Shown piece after piece: positions 1 through 8,205 of a stretch of DNA of 35,066 nucleotides (position 1 is the first letter of the stretch; every line of letters begins with the position of its first letter). The DNA lies in contig CAZGVW010000056.1 in assembly GCA_964529265.1 (NCBI GenBank), positions 1 through 35,066 on the forward strand, read 5' to 3'. Position numbers and translations under genes: made by a program. The DNA is from CAZGVW01 sp964529265 (GTDB lineage: Bacteria > Planctomycetota > Phycisphaerae > Phycisphaerales > UBA1924). The notes beneath the pieces are model-generated. The model was not told the origin of the DNA. It did no database searches and was given only the letters and a program-made list of their open reading frames with translations.

Positions 1-168
1 GCCGAACGGGAAGTTGTACGACGTCGAATCGATATCCAGCGACGTGATCAGCGAGCCGTACGTCGAGGGATCGGCGCTCGAGTACATCGTCGGATCGAAC
101 ACGCCCGCCTGCGCAACGCCCGAGAGCGATGCGGCGAGAACGGACGCCGGGAAAATCATCGTCTGCAT
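1..168 (-). CDS. Secreted protein, N-terminal part only (runs off window start)
   Basis: The first 56 residues of a protein read leftwards off the window edge. The start ATG has a GGAGG seven bases upstream, which decides it over the in-frame Met four codons later. The N-terminus (MQTMIFPASVLAASLSGVAQ) is a short hydrophobic signal peptide ending in AQA, a good signal peptidase I site. The mature part is Ser/Thr/Asp rich (DPTMYSSADPSTYGSL), as in exported planctomycete proteins. It lies 82 bp downstream of a PEP-CTERM-like gene on the same strand and may be of the same kind, but the C-terminus that would show an anchor is outside the window. The function is unknown. Confidence 0.75.
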   Translation of the reverse strand, partial: MQTMIFPASVLAASLSGVAQAGVFDPTMYSSADPSTYGSLITSLDIDSTSYNFPFG

Positions 169-188
169 CTCTGAGCCTCCTGCGATCC

Positions 189-218
189 GCCGGCGCGTGA
201 CCCGAGGTCAGCGCCGGC
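189..218 (-). terminator. Strong hairpin between two secreted-protein genes
   Basis: An 8-bp perfect outer stem (GCCGGCGC/GCGCCGGC) encloses a TGACC/GGTCA inner stem with one bulged base. It lies between the stop of the upstream gene (251) and the Shine-Dalgarno of the next (176-180). There is no T-run, so it may be a factor-dependent terminator or an RNA-stabilising structure rather than an intrinsic terminator. A separate perfect palindrome, CCACATGTGG, lies at 222-231. Confidence 0.4.
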
Positions 219-250
219 ACTCCACATGTGGTGAGAGACCGCTGAAGAAC

Positions 251-1003
251 TCAGCCTCGACGACGACGCGCGCCCATGAGCCCCACGCCCGCAGCCAGCA
301 GGCCAAGGGCGCCCGGCGCCGGCACGTTCAGATCGGGCTGGCCGGGATCCTCGATGAATGCCAGCATCGGGAACACCGCGGCGCCGAAGTCGCGGACTTC
401 GACGTCGGCGAAGTTGATCTTCACCGCGCCGGAGTTCGCCTGCACGTACCAACCGAAGTTCTCGGTGTTGCCCGGCCCGCCCAGCGGATCGCCGGCGGTG
501 TTGAACTGGAAGTCAAACGAATCGTTCGTGGCGAGGTTGTCCGTCAACTCCACGACAGCCGCGGACTGACCGACCGAGGTCAGGTCGCCGATCGAGCCGT
601 GCGTCCCGTTCAGGAGGTCGGTGAAATCCAGATTCAGGCTGGAATCGAGTCCGAAGAGGAAGTTGTCGATCCCGCTCGGGCCGTCGCCGGTGAACGAGTA
701 GATGATCATCACGTCGTTCACGCCGGGACCGGGCATGCCCGCGTTCGCATACACCTTGGCCGTCATCGAGCCGGTGTAAGCGCCCGGCGTGGACGACACG
801 AAGTTCACCGTCCACTCGTTGTTGCCGGCGCCGCCGATGGACGGCACGACCGACGACAAATCCAGCGGCACAAACGAACCGATCGCCGCGGCTTCTGTGA
901 GCACGCTGTTGTTGGTCAGGATGACCGCGCTGGCGCCCGAGGCGCCCACGATCGCCGCGCCGGCAAAGCCGGTGGCCGCGCGCAAAGCGAAGGCTTTCGA
1001 CAT
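251..1003 (-). CDS. Secreted protein with PEP-CTERM-like sorting tail
   Basis: This is a 250-aa exported protein. Residues 1-26 form a signal peptide ending ASA. The body is low in Lys/Arg and Cys and rich in Gly/Asn/Asp/Thr, with no catalytic motif that I recognise. The last 23 residues read VPAPGALGLLAAGVGLMGAR then Arg-rich: a Pro motif, a hydrophobic helix and a basic end. This is the tripartite layout of PEP-CTERM/exosortase substrates in its planctomycete variant. The start is fixed by GAGGAG about five bases before the ATG. The protein is therefore likely processed and anchored or released at the cell surface by an exosortase not encoded here. It is followed on the same strand by another signal-peptide gene. 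Confidence 0.85.
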   Translation of the reverse strand: MSKAFALRAATGFAGAAIVGASGASAVILTNNSVLTEAAAIGSFVPLDLSSVVPSIGGAGNNEWTVNFVSSTPGAYTGSMTAKVYANAGMPGPGVNDVMIIYSFTGDGPSGIDNFLFGLDSSLNLDFTDLLNGTHGSIGDLTSVGQSAAVVELTDNLATNDSFDFQFNTAGDPLGGPGNTENFGWYVQANSGAVKINFADVEVRDFGAAVFPMLAFIEDPGQPDLNVPAPGALGLLAAGVGLMGARRRRG

Positions 1004-1086
1004 GTTTCTTCTCCTCTCGGCCGCCTCCCAGCAGCCGTTCTCCGCGATTCGAACCCGGCGTTCCGGGGGTTCAGGTCCGATACCCT

Positions 1087-1115
1087 ATTGTGAAGGGAGG
1101 CGAACACCTCGTCAA
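1087..1115 (-). promoter_or_regulatory. Candidate sigma70-type promoter for the PEP-CTERM-like gene
   Basis: On the minus strand TTGACG (1110-1115) and CACAAT (1087-1092) are 17 bp apart, about 85 bp before the ATG at 1003. This is the best -35/-10 match in the 215-bp intergenic stretch. Confidence 0.4.
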
Positions 1116-1218
1116 GAGGGCATCCCCCGACTTCCAGAGCAATTCTTCGTTCGCAGAGTGTCAGGCTCTTGCGAAGACGACCACCCGGCCGGATCACAAC
1201 CCGTTGGCCGCAATCGCG

Positions 1219-3495
1219 TTACGGGCAGGCGCCCCAGGACGCCAGGAGGGCCCCGAGGTCGCTGCTGTTCACCTGACCGTCGCCCGTGACGTCGCCCTGC
1301 CCGCCGGGCACGCCCCAGGTCGCCAGAAGGACCCCGAGGTCGCTGCTGTTCACCTGACCGTCTCCGGTGACATCCCACGGGCACGGCGAGACCTCAGCAA
1401 CCTGCCCGGTGATCACGATCGCATAGCCCTGGGCCCCGACGTTCACCTGCGCGCCGACGATGCGGGCCTGCCACAGGCCGGTCTCGGGCGCATTCACGTG
1501 CGCCTGCTCCACGCTGTTGAGCGGGTCGAACACGATGCCCCGCCCCTCATCGAACTGGCCGTCCGCGACGGATGCGCCCCCCATGAACACGTTGCCGCGG
1601 TAGTGCGTGCCATCGGGCGCAATCAGTTCGAGGTCGATGTCGTTCACCGGCGCAAACGCGGCGTTCAGGGTCGCGGGCGCATCGGTGAACGCCAGCGTGA
1701 CGCGCAACTGCTCGGCGCCGCCCGTCACTTCGAAGGGGTGCAGGTGCTCCTCGTCCGTGTGCAGGCCGGCGCCGCCGGCGTTGCGAACGTCGCGCACGAG
1801 AAGCCGTCGCGTATCGCCCAGGAAATACGCCGAGTTGTCGATGAGCACGCGGCCCCACCCCTCCAGCAGGCTCGGATAACCCGCGATGCCCGTCATATCG
1901 ACCGAGGAGTTGATGAGCATGGCGCGAAGCAGCGCGCCCGTGGGTGTGAGCGCATCGGACGGATTCGGCTGCCCCGACGGATAGAACCCCTCCATGAAAT
2001 ACTGCCGCAGGAGTAGAGCGCACCCCGCAACCGCGGGCGCGGCCATCGATGTTCCGCTGAACGACAGCACGTCGCAAGGCGTCGAGAAGTTGGCCGAGAG
2101 CGTGTTCTGCCCCGGCGCGTACACCTCCGGCTTGCGCCTCCCGTCAGCCGTCGGGCCGACCCCGCCGTTGTTGTGCACACCCTGATTCGGCGTGTCCTTG
2201 CTCGCCGCGACGGCGAGCACACTCTTGGCGTTCTCCGGCGTGTACACCGCCGCGCCGTTCGTGATCGCGAAGATCACGAGATCGTCCTCGTTCGCGTACG
2301 AATGAACGTCGATCTCCCGCGTCGTGGCGTTGTACTCCGTCATTCCGTCGAATCCCCACGAGTTCGTGTGGATCCGCGCGCCCTGCTCGTGGTGGAGATT
2401 CAACTTGTCGAGAAACTGCCCCGAAGCGAGGGCCGGTGTGTCGTCGAACACAAAGCGAGCCTTGTACGCCACGCCGCGCAAGTCAGGATCGGCGTCGCTG
2501 TCGCCCACCGCCGTGCCCGCTACGTGGGTGCCGTGATTATTCGCGCCCAGCGTCGTGTTGTAGGCCAGAATCTTCCGGTGCGTCGGCCCGATCGGGTTCC
2601 CGTCGCTGAACGAGCAGTGACTCACGCTCACGCGCCCGTCGATCAAGCCGAGAACCTGCCCCTCGCCCCGCAAACCGTGCGCGTACATCGGCGTCACGTT
2701 CAGCATGTTCGATTGCACGATCCACCGCGTGGTCGAGTTGCGCAGCGTCGCCTCCGGCAGTTCCTCGACGAACCGCACCGCGGCAATGTCCGCCAGCCGC
2801 GCCTCATTCCCCTTGGGCAGAGTCGCCGTCACGACCGGGACGCCGCCGGAGTCGCCCGACGTCATGACCTTCAGGCCCGGAACCGCCTCGATCGCCGCCC
2901 GCGCCGCCGCGGCGTCTTCGCCCTCGAAGAGCGCAATCGTCACCGCCACCTCGTTGCGAGCCGCCAGAGCCTGGCGCTCGACCGTCTGGAACGCCCGGGT
3001 CCCGATCCGCGGGGCCACCTTCCACGCGTTCTCGTACGCGCCATTCCAGCGGACGAAATCCAGCCCGGCGACGGATTCCGGCGTCGCCCCGGACAGGTCC
3101 GCCACAAAGGCGTTCACGGGCAGGTATTCGCCAAGCCGGACGCCCGCCTGCTCGATCCGGCGGCGACGCTCCGGCGTCATGGGGCCATCCATCTGGATCA
3201 CGCGGCGGGCCGAAACGCCCGCGGGCGCCGCAAGTGCCCTCTGCGCAAGCACTTGGGCGAGCGGCTCGCAGGCGCCCTCCGTGCACACCGTGCCGGTGGA
3301 GAGGTACAGGGCCTTCCGGTTGAAATCGTTGCCCGCCAGGCCCTCAAGCCGCTTCACGGCGCCGTCTCCAAGGTCGGGAGCCGCGGCGTGCTGGCCATGC
3401 GCGGCGGCAAGGCTAGCCGCCAGCGCCAGGCCGCAGGCCACCTTCCGCGTCACTCCCCCCGCCAGTCGGCGGCGCGATCCGGCTCTTTGAGGCAT
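1219..3495 (-). CDS. Secreted S8 (subtilisin-like) serine protease with jelly-roll domain and C-terminal dockerin anchor
   Basis: This is a 758-aa secreted endopeptidase. Signal peptide about 1-35; a pro-region to about 250; peptidase S8 domain about 265-555 with Asp286 (GLIDGR), His321 (NNHGTHVAG), oxyanion Asn413 and Ser483 (SFSGTSMAAP), so the catalytic set is complete. Residues about 565-695 (LRVTLAFTDAP...VNDIDLELIAPDG) resemble the beta-barrel domain C-terminal to the catalytic domain in KP-43-type subtilases. Residues 705-758 hold two dockerin-like calcium loops (DVTGDGQVNSSDLG twice), ending in Cys-Pro. The GGGAGG eight bases before the ATG supports the start. The tail is probably a surface-attachment or sorting module rather than a cellulosomal dockerin, which is inference. 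The two anchor repeats share an identical 31-bp stretch, so they were duplicated recently. Confidence 0.93.
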   Translation of the reverse strand: MPQRAGSRRRLAGGVTRKVACGLALAASLAAAHGQHAAAPDLGDGAVKRLEGLAGNDFNRKALYLSTGTVCTEGACEPLAQVLAQRALAAPAGVSARRVIQMDGPMTPERRRRIEQAGVRLGEYLPVNAFVADLSGATPESVAGLDFVRWNGAYENAWKVAPRIGTRAFQTVERQALAARNEVAVTIALFEGEDAAAARAAIEAVPGLKVMTSGDSGGVPVVTATLPKGNEARLADIAAVRFVEELPEATLRNSTTRWIVQSNMLNVTPMYAHGLRGEGQVLGLIDGRVSVSHCSFSDGNPIGPTHRKILAYNTTLGANNHGTHVAGTAVGDSDADPDLRGVAYKARFVFDDTPALASGQFLDKLNLHHEQGARIHTNSWGFDGMTEYNATTREIDVHSYANEDDLVIFAITNGAAVYTPENAKSVLAVAASKDTPNQGVHNNGGVGPTADGRRKPEVYAPGQNTLSANFSTPCDVLSFSGTSMAAPAVAGCALLLRQYFMEGFYPSGQPNPSDALTPTGALLRAMLINSSVDMTGIAGYPSLLEGWGRVLIDNSAYFLGDTRRLLVRDVRNAGGAGLHTDEEHLHPFEVTGGAEQLRVTLAFTDAPATLNAAFAPVNDIDLELIAPDGTHYRGNVFMGGASVADGQFDEGRGIVFDPLNSVEQAHVNAPETGLWQARIVGAQVNVGAQGYAIVITGQVAEVSPCPWDVTGDGQVNSSDLGVLLATWGVPGGQGDVTGDGQVNSSDLGALLASWGACP
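1251..1362. repeat. Internal direct repeat in the dockerin tail (31 bp identical, 81-bp period)
   Basis: Positions 1251-1281 and 1332-1362 are identical over 31 bp. They encode the two calcium-loop half-units (27 codons apart) of the subtilase anchor. Identity extends to synonymous positions, pointing to recent duplication or gene conversion. Confidence 0.9.
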
Positions 3496-3754
3496 TCCGA
3501 TAACCTCCCGTGGATCCCGCCGCGGCGGGTCCCGTCCCTGGCGGCGCGCAGAGCCGCCCGCACCTGATAGTTAGCCCCCACCGGGGCTCCGAGCAAGAAG
3601 AAAAGCAAGCCTCCAACCGTCTGGGGCGGTGGGATCAGAGGGGGGCCGGTGGCCCCCACGAAAACCGCCCATCGTCCTCCGTTATTCGGATGAGTCGGGC
3701 TGGCGGTTCTCCGCGGGCGGCCGGGTGGGCGTCCCGCCCCCGTAGACTGGCGCC
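3496..3754. other. Divergent intergenic region with two hairpins
   Basis: This 259-bp spacer separates the minus-strand subtilase from the plus-strand methyltransferase. It holds two perfect inverted repeats: AGCCCC/GGGGCT with a 4-nt loop (3573-3588) and GGGGGCC/GGCCCCC with a 3-nt loop (3641-3657). Both flanking genes point away, so these are not simple terminators; leader structures or protein sites are possible. No small gene is convincing. Confidence 0.5.
3743..3748 (+). promoter_or_regulatory. -10 hexamer TAGACT, leaderless type
   Basis: TAGACT lies six bases before the methyltransferase ATG (3755). There is no Shine-Dalgarno, so transcription should begin at or next to the start codon. 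No clear -35 is visible. Confidence 0.45.
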
Positions 3755-4573
3755 ATGACCTCCTCCCCTGAGTACATCCTGGGCACCGACGAGGCCGAAC
3801 TCAGGCGGCTGGGCCTCCAGCATCGCCTGTGGTCGGCGGAGGCCTATTCCGCGTGGGAACGGGCGGGCTTCGGCAAGGGGCACACGATTCTGGACGTCGG
3901 GTGCGGGCCGGGCTTTGCGACCATCGACCTGGCCCTGCTGGTCGGAGAGGCCGGGCGGGTGATCGCGGTTGATGAATCCGACCGCTACGTGGAGTGGCTC
4001 AAGGCTCGGGCGCGGCTGAACGGGCTTTCGAACGTCGAGGCCACGACGGGCGACGTGCAGAGGCTCGGCGTTGCGACGGCGTCCGTTGACGGGGCCTATG
4101 CGCGCTGGGTCATGTGCTTCGTGGCCAATCCCGAGGCGGTGATCGCGGGCGTGGCGCGGGCGCTGCGACCGGGCGGCGTGTTCGTCGTGCAGGACTACTT
4201 CAACTACCGCGCGGTGACGCTGGCGCCGCGGAGCGAGATCTTCTCCAAGGTCATCGCCGCGACGAACACGTCGTGGAAGATGCGGGGTGGCGATCCCGAC
4301 ATCGCCTCGCATCTGCCGGGGATGATGCGCCGCCACGGGCTGCGCGTGCGGGAGATCAGGCCGCATCTGCGCGTGGCGCGGCCGGGCTCGCTGCTTTGGC
4401 AGTGGCCGGAGACGTTCTTCCGCAACTTCATCCCGCGGCTGATCGAAATGGACCTGCTGTCCCCCGGGGACCTCGAGGCCTATGAGCGCGACTGGGCGGC
4501 GCGATCGGCCGACCCGGACACGTTCTTCTCGACGCCGCCGGTGTACGACGTGATCGCCGAGCGCACGGAATAA
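3755..4573 (+). CDS. Class I SAM-dependent methyltransferase (UbiE/MenG-like fold)
   Basis: This 272-aa cytosolic protein has a Rossmann-fold methyltransferase domain. Motif I is ILDVGCGPGF (about 45-54), the acidic residue binding the SAM ribose is in AVDES (about 71-75), and the post-I and motif IV regions follow (ARWVMCFV; GGVFVVQDYF). The N-terminal segment (TDEAELRRLGLQHRLW) is typical of a broad group of small-molecule methyltransferases with unassigned substrates. The C-terminal third contains Trp/Pro-rich segments likely to cap the substrate pocket. The substrate cannot be told from sequence. It stands alone, divergent from the subtilase and convergent with rpmB. Confidence 0.88.
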   Translation: MTSSPEYILGTDEAELRRLGLQHRLWSAEAYSAWERAGFGKGHTILDVGCGPGFATIDLALLVGEAGRVIAVDESDRYVEWLKARARLNGLSNVEATTGDVQRLGVATASVDGAYARWVMCFVANPEAVIAGVARALRPGGVFVVQDYFNYRAVTLAPRSEIFSKVIAATNTSWKMRGGDPDIASHLPGMMRRHGLRVREIRPHLRVARPGSLLWQWPETFFRNFIPRLIEMDLLSPGDLEAYERDWAARSADPDTFFSTPPVYDVIAERTE

Positions 4574-4617
4574 GGCGCGCCCGCGCTCAAGCATCCGATT
4601 CTTGTTGCCCGGTCGTC

Positions 4618-4893
4618 TTACTCGCCGGCCTGCTTCTGCTGGCGCGTGTAGCCGTACTTGCGCTTGAGCGGCTTCACAACGAGGCCCGACTTGATCGCCT
4701 TGGTGGAGACGAGAATGCGCATGGAGCGCCCATCGACGAGGGCGGTCACCTTCTGCAGATTCGGCTTGAACGTGCGACGCGTGATGCCGGTGGGCTTGAG
4801 GCCGAAGCCGCCCTTGCTGATCTTCTGGCCGCGGTAGACGCGCGTGTTGCCGACGGAAGTTTTCTTGCCGGTGATCGAGCAGACGCGAGGCAT
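4618..4893 (-). CDS. rpmB: 50S ribosomal protein L28
   Basis: This is a 91-aa basic ribosomal protein with the L28 signature MPRVCSITGKK, an N-terminal Cys, and the conserved KxTGITRRTFKPNLQ segment. It is slightly longer than the usual 62-80 aa because of a Lys/Gln-rich C-terminal extension. The start is the Met before PRVC, with CGGAG nine bases upstream; in-frame extension further 5' would cross the promoter described at 4931-4968. It is monocistronic, convergent with the methyltransferase. Its promoter matches that of rpsP, which suggests shared growth-rate control. Confidence 0.97.
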   Translation of the reverse strand: MPRVCSITGKKTSVGNTRVYRGQKISKGGFGLKPTGITRRTFKPNLQKVTALVDGRSMRILVSTKAIKSGLVVKPLKRKYGYTRQQKQAGE

Positions 4894-4930
4894 GGGAGAT
4901 CGCTCCGGTGTGCAGGGCGTTCGGGGAAGT

Positions 4931-4968
4931 CGAGCCGGGCAGTGTAGCAAGGCGATCGCGGCGGGCAA
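4931..4968 (-). promoter_or_regulatory. rpmB promoter sharing a 20-nt core with the rpsP promoter
   Basis: Minus strand: TTGCCC (4963-4968), 16 bp, TACACT (4941-4946). The 20-mer TTGCTACACTGCCCGGCTCG (4931-4950) occurs identically at 22044-22063 upstream of rpsP, with the same -35 and the same spacing. The 5' leader would be about 40 nt. Confidence 0.6.
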
Positions 4969-4997
4969 CCAATCCGGCGCCCGGCCCTCCGGGGAAG

Positions 4998-5031
4998 AAA
5001 AAGGAGGCCCGGCGTGGTCCGCCGGGCCTCC
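4998..5031 (-). terminator. Intrinsic terminator of the 524-aa dockerin-anchored gene
   Basis: A 12-bp perfect stem (GGAGGCCCGGCG/CGCCGGGCCTCC) with a 5-nt loop is followed on the minus strand directly by TTTTTC. It begins 28 bp after the stop codon at 5059. Confidence 0.87.
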
Positions 5032-5058
5032 GGGAGGTCACGAGTTCGCTATCCAGGA

Positions 5059-6633
5059 TCAGCAGGGGCCCCAGGAGCCGAGCAGGATGGCCACGTCACC
5101 GCTGCCCACAACCCCACTGCCGTCAAGATCGCCGGGGCCGGCCGTGCCCCATGCGCCGAGGAGGATGGCGATATCCGCGCTGCCGACCTGGCCGTCGCCG
5201 TCGAGGTCCGCCGGGCAATCCGCTGGCTCGAAGACCCGGACCCGCATGAAGGCCTGCGGCGATCCGAAGGCGGGGTTGGAGTTCAGGTCGTTGCCCGCCT
5301 CGTCGCGCAGGCTGGCGAGGAAATACAGCCAGCCGTCATCGCTGAGGCTGACATCGTTGGGCTCGAAGGCGGAGAGCGTGTTGTTGCCGCGGCCGATGAA
5401 GGCGTCGTCATCAAACATGCCGTTGCCGTCGATGTCCACGGGGTCGCCCTCGCGAACAATGACGCCCGCGGTCAGGCCGCGCGCGGCGCCGGCCCGCGGG
5501 TAGAACACGATCACGTCGTTCATCGACGCATCGGCGCTGGTGTTTCCAGCGAGCACCGTGTCGCCCAGCCGGTTCCCGGTGAGGCCGCCGAACACGGCGC
5601 CCCACGTGTCCGCCGTGCCGGGGACGGCGTCGCCCGTGAGTGCGAAGACGATGCCGTTGCGCATCGCCCAGTCGTTGTCGGCGGTGTCATCGCCGCGGGC
5701 GAACCACGTGCCGTCGGAGAGCACATCGGTGGCGAAGGTATCGCCGTAGCCGAGCATGGTGCCGGGGATGTTGGAGCCCTGCTGGCAGATCACCTCGTCG
5801 CTGACCACGAACACATCGTCCACCGTGGTCGGCGCCACGATGCGGCCCTCAACGACCCACACGTCGTTGTTCGTGCAGGCGGTGAAGAACGTGCCGTTGA
5901 TCAGTGTCGCGAGCGTTTCGTTCGACATGGTGAAGGGGCTGAACACCATGTCCACCTGCGGCTGGCGGAACTTCACGCGGTCGTACGTCGCTGCGGGGCG
6001 GAAGGACGAAAAGATGTTGCCGATGGTGGGATCCATCGAGCCGACCATCTGGTTGTCCAGCGCGTGCACGGCGCCGACGGAGTTGCCCACGGTCTCATCG
6101 CCCGCGGCGCCGGAATCGGAGAGGCCCGTGTACAGATCGCCTTCGCGGAACTCGAGATTGAAGGCGCCGTTCCAGTAGAGCACGGTCTGGAGGTCGTTCG
6201 CGCCGCGCGGGCGGAGCGAGAATGCGAACTCGTTGAGCGTGTTCCACCGGCCGACGGTCGAGCCGAAGAACTCGACGAGTTCACCGGGCGCGGCGCCCGG
6301 AACCTGCTCGCCTTCCTGAAGGAAGCGATCACCCACGGTGTCGCCGCCCAGGATCATGATGTTCTCGAGGTCGGAGCCCAGTTGGGTGCGGCCCTTGAGC
6401 ATCCACTTGGTGCCATCCGGGCTGAGGAAGAGATCTTCGATCGCCCGGAAGTTGGTGGCGGCGGGATCGCCGTTCAGATCGATCGCGCCGGGGACGACGG
6501 ATTTCGGGCTGGTCGGGATCTTGTTGTAGATCACCTCGATCGGCCCGACGGTGACGCCGGCGGACGCTGCGCCGGCGGCGGTCATGAGCGCCGCCGTGAG
6601 CGCGGCTTGACAGACAACAGTTCGTGCGTTCAT
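5059..6633 (-). CDS. Secreted protein of unknown function with C-terminal double dockerin-like anchor
   Basis: This is a 524-aa exported protein. The start is the Met of MNARTVVCQ, with AGAGGA six bases upstream; the frame stays open 29 codons further 5' but without a ribosome site. Signal peptide about 1-25 (ending ASAG). The body (about 26-465) is rich in Asp/Gly/Asn and has loosely repeating units such as LLKGRT...GEQVPG, ALTGDAVPGT and IVREGDPVDIDG, spaced like the blades of a beta-structured or propeller-like protein. I recognise no catalytic motif. The last 52 residues carry two calcium-loop half-units (DLDGDGQVGSADIAILLGAW; DLDGSGVVGSGDVAILLGSW) ending in Pro-Cys. It is probably a surface or matrix protein; the actual role is unknown. 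It has its own terminator. Confidence 0.85.
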   Translation of the reverse strand: MNARTVVCQAALTAALMTAAGAASAGVTVGPIEVIYNKIPTSPKSVVPGAIDLNGDPAATNFRAIEDLFLSPDGTKWMLKGRTQLGSDLENIMILGGDTVGDRFLQEGEQVPGAAPGELVEFFGSTVGRWNTLNEFAFSLRPRGANDLQTVLYWNGAFNLEFREGDLYTGLSDSGAAGDETVGNSVGAVHALDNQMVGSMDPTIGNIFSSFRPAATYDRVKFRQPQVDMVFSPFTMSNETLATLINGTFFTACTNNDVWVVEGRIVAPTTVDDVFVVSDEVICQQGSNIPGTMLGYGDTFATDVLSDGTWFARGDDTADNDWAMRNGIVFALTGDAVPGTADTWGAVFGGLTGNRLGDTVLAGNTSADASMNDVIVFYPRAGAARGLTAGVIVREGDPVDIDGNGMFDDDAFIGRGNNTLSAFEPNDVSLSDDGWLYFLASLRDEAGNDLNSNPAFGSPQAFMRVRVFEPADCPADLDGDGQVGSADIAILLGAWGTAGPGDLDGSGVVGSGDVAILLGSWGPC

Positions 6634-6722
6634 GGATTCCTCTCTCTTCAGCCTGCAGGAAGACGTACAGCGGGGCGCCGGCCGACACGACCGGGCCACT
6701 TCGCTCCCCCCGAACCCCATCG

Positions 6723-6751
6723 AACCTACCGGTCAGGGGGGGTGGACGCAA
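6723..6751 (-). promoter_or_regulatory. Candidate promoter of the 524-aa dockerin-anchored gene
   Basis: Minus strand: TTGCGT (6746-6751), 17 bp, TAGGTT (6723-6728), about 90 bp before the ATG. The match is moderate. Confidence 0.3.
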
Positions 6752-6781
6752 TGGTTTTCGCCCTGCAAAAGACCCGCCAGT

Positions 6782-7885
6782 TCAGGGGCATCCCCCCCAC
6801 TGCACCAGAATCCGGGCGAGGTCCGAAGAATTCACCACCCCGTCACCCGTGATATCCGCGGGGCAGGGCGGGGTCCCGCAGGACAGAACCTCCAACGCCC
6901 AGGAGTTAAGGACACCCTCGTTCCCCCCCACGGTGTCCCGCACACGCAGGGTCCACGAGCCGTTGGGGTCCTCACCCGCGAAGGCGGCGAGGGCCTCCTC
7001 CGGGGCGAGCAGGGGAGCGTTGACCCCGTTGACGAACGCCGTATCTGTGACCGGGCCGGGCGGCGTCACCGCCCCGGCATCGTCGCGCCACAGGGTGTCG
7101 GCGAAAATATTCGCCGCGGCGGCGCCGTTCATGCTGGTCAGCGTGACTTCCGTCCCCGCGGGCGAAATGAGCGCCACATCGAGGTTTCCGCAGGCGGAGT
7201 GGGTCATTCGGGTGGTGACGCGGACGCGCGTGATGGTTGATCCGGCGCCGACGACAAAGATGGTCGAGGCGGTTTCCTGGCCGTCGAGAATAGGCTGCTG
7301 CGTTTCGTTCGATCGCGTGAGCATCGTCTCGGGCGGCGGTCCTGCGCAGGCCGTCACCATGATGCTGCCGCCGCGGAACATGCCGGAATCGAACCCATCG
7401 TCATCGGTGATGGTGATGTTCCACGTGCCGTTCGGATTCTGCCCGCGGAAGGCGCCGAGCGCCTCCTCGGGCGCGAGCGCCGGCTGGATGAAGTTGTTGG
7501 TGTAAACCGCATCGGTCGCCGCGCCGGGCGGGTTGATCACGCCGGCCTGGTCATCCCACACCGTTCCCCAGAACACGTTGTCGAACGTGCCGGCGTTGTC
7601 CGTCGTGAGCGTGACGATGGTTCCGGCGGGCGAAGTGAGCGTGATATCGAGATCGGCGCACGACGTGTGCGTGATGAAGAGCGTGACATCGATGTCCCAG
7701 AGCCAGGTCGGCGCCCCGGTCACCGTCACGGGGAACACGACGGCTCCGGGATTCGGGATCGCTCCGGTGGTCGGGAAGGCGTAGGTGCGCGTGACGGTTT
7801 CACAGCAAGGCAGGGGCGGAACCGCGCCCAGCGCGGGCGCGGCAGTTCCCGAGAGCAGGATGATCAGTTTCGTGGATCGCCTCAT
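6782..7885 (-). CDS. Secreted tandem P/Homo B-domain protein with half dockerin anchor
   Basis: This is a 367-aa exported protein. The start is MRRSTKLI, with GAGG six bases upstream. Signal peptide 1-21. It has two copies of a P/Homo B (proprotein convertase P) type beta-sandwich, about 31-180 and 190-336. Each has the paired motifs THTSCADLDITLTSPAGT / NPNGTWNITITDDDGFDSG (second copy THSACGNLDVALISPAGT / DPNGSWTLRVRDTVGGNEG). Residues 341-367 are one calcium-loop half-unit, CPADITGDGVVNSSDLA..., ending GGCP. P domains normally follow a subtilase catalytic domain; here no protease is attached. It is a paralog of the next gene (8271-9392). It is probably an adhesive or calcium-binding surface protein, which is inference. 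Confidence 0.88.
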   Translation of the reverse strand: MRRSTKLIILLSGTAAPALGAVPPLPCCETVTRTYAFPTTGAIPNPGAVVFPVTVTGAPTWLWDIDVTLFITHTSCADLDITLTSPAGTIVTLTTDNAGTFDNVFWGTVWDDQAGVINPPGAATDAVYTNNFIQPALAPEEALGAFRGQNPNGTWNITITDDDGFDSGMFRGGSIMVTACAGPPPETMLTRSNETQQPILDGQETASTIFVVGAGSTITRVRVTTRMTHSACGNLDVALISPAGTEVTLTSMNGAAAANIFADTLWRDDAGAVTPPGPVTDTAFVNGVNAPLLAPEEALAAFAGEDPNGSWTLRVRDTVGGNEGVLNSWALEVLSCGTPPCPADITGDGVVNSSDLARILVQWGGCP

Positions 7886-8014
7886 GGATTGCCTCGGCCG
7901 CCACGGGGGGCCATGCAATGCATCGTCGCGCATGGCGAGAATCGCGGAGAATCGAGCCCGGATTCCCGCTCGTCAGGGGCGGATGCCCCATGGCCCCGAT
8001 CGCTCCCGCGCATG

Positions 8015-8053
8015 AAAACGGCGGCCGGCGGCGCAGAAATGGCCGCCGGCCGC
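8015..8053 (-). terminator. Terminator-like hairpin downstream of the 373-aa P-domain gene
   Basis: A perfect 12-bp stem GCGGCCGGCGGC/GCCGCCGGCCGC (8021-8032, 8042-8053) with a 9-nt loop is followed on the minus strand by CGTTTTC. It lies about 220 bp after the stop at 8271, so the transcript would have a long 3' UTR. Confidence 0.62.
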
Positions 8054-8172
8054 TCCATGACGCAGCCCTCCGTGCGCCAGGGGGGGGTCGATCCGCGGGC
8101 GCGTTGGGCGCCTCCGGCCCGCCTCGCCGCCGCGCGGGGTCCTCCGCCTGCGCAGGCCGCTGCGCACGGAGC

Positions 8173-8205
8173 CCGTCCGGAGGCCTGCAGGCTGCCGCCG
8201 GACGG
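8173..8205. repeat. Inverted repeat in the 3' UTR of the tandem P-domain gene
   Basis: CCGTCCGG (8173-8180) and CCGGACGG (8198-8205) form an 8-bp perfect stem. The 17-nt loop itself contains a GCCTGCAGGC palindrome. There is no T-run. Confidence 0.5.

Noticed and set aside
1040..1062. tRNA T-loop-like sequence on the minus strand (GGGTTCGAATCG)
   Set aside because: No acceptor stem, D-arm or anticodon arm can be folded around it, and the T-stem is imperfect; it lies in a 5' leader.
5014..6852. 612-codon open frame on the plus strand
   Set aside because: It is antisense to the 524-aa dockerin-anchored gene, which has a signal peptide, ribosome site and terminator; the antisense translation is low-complexity.
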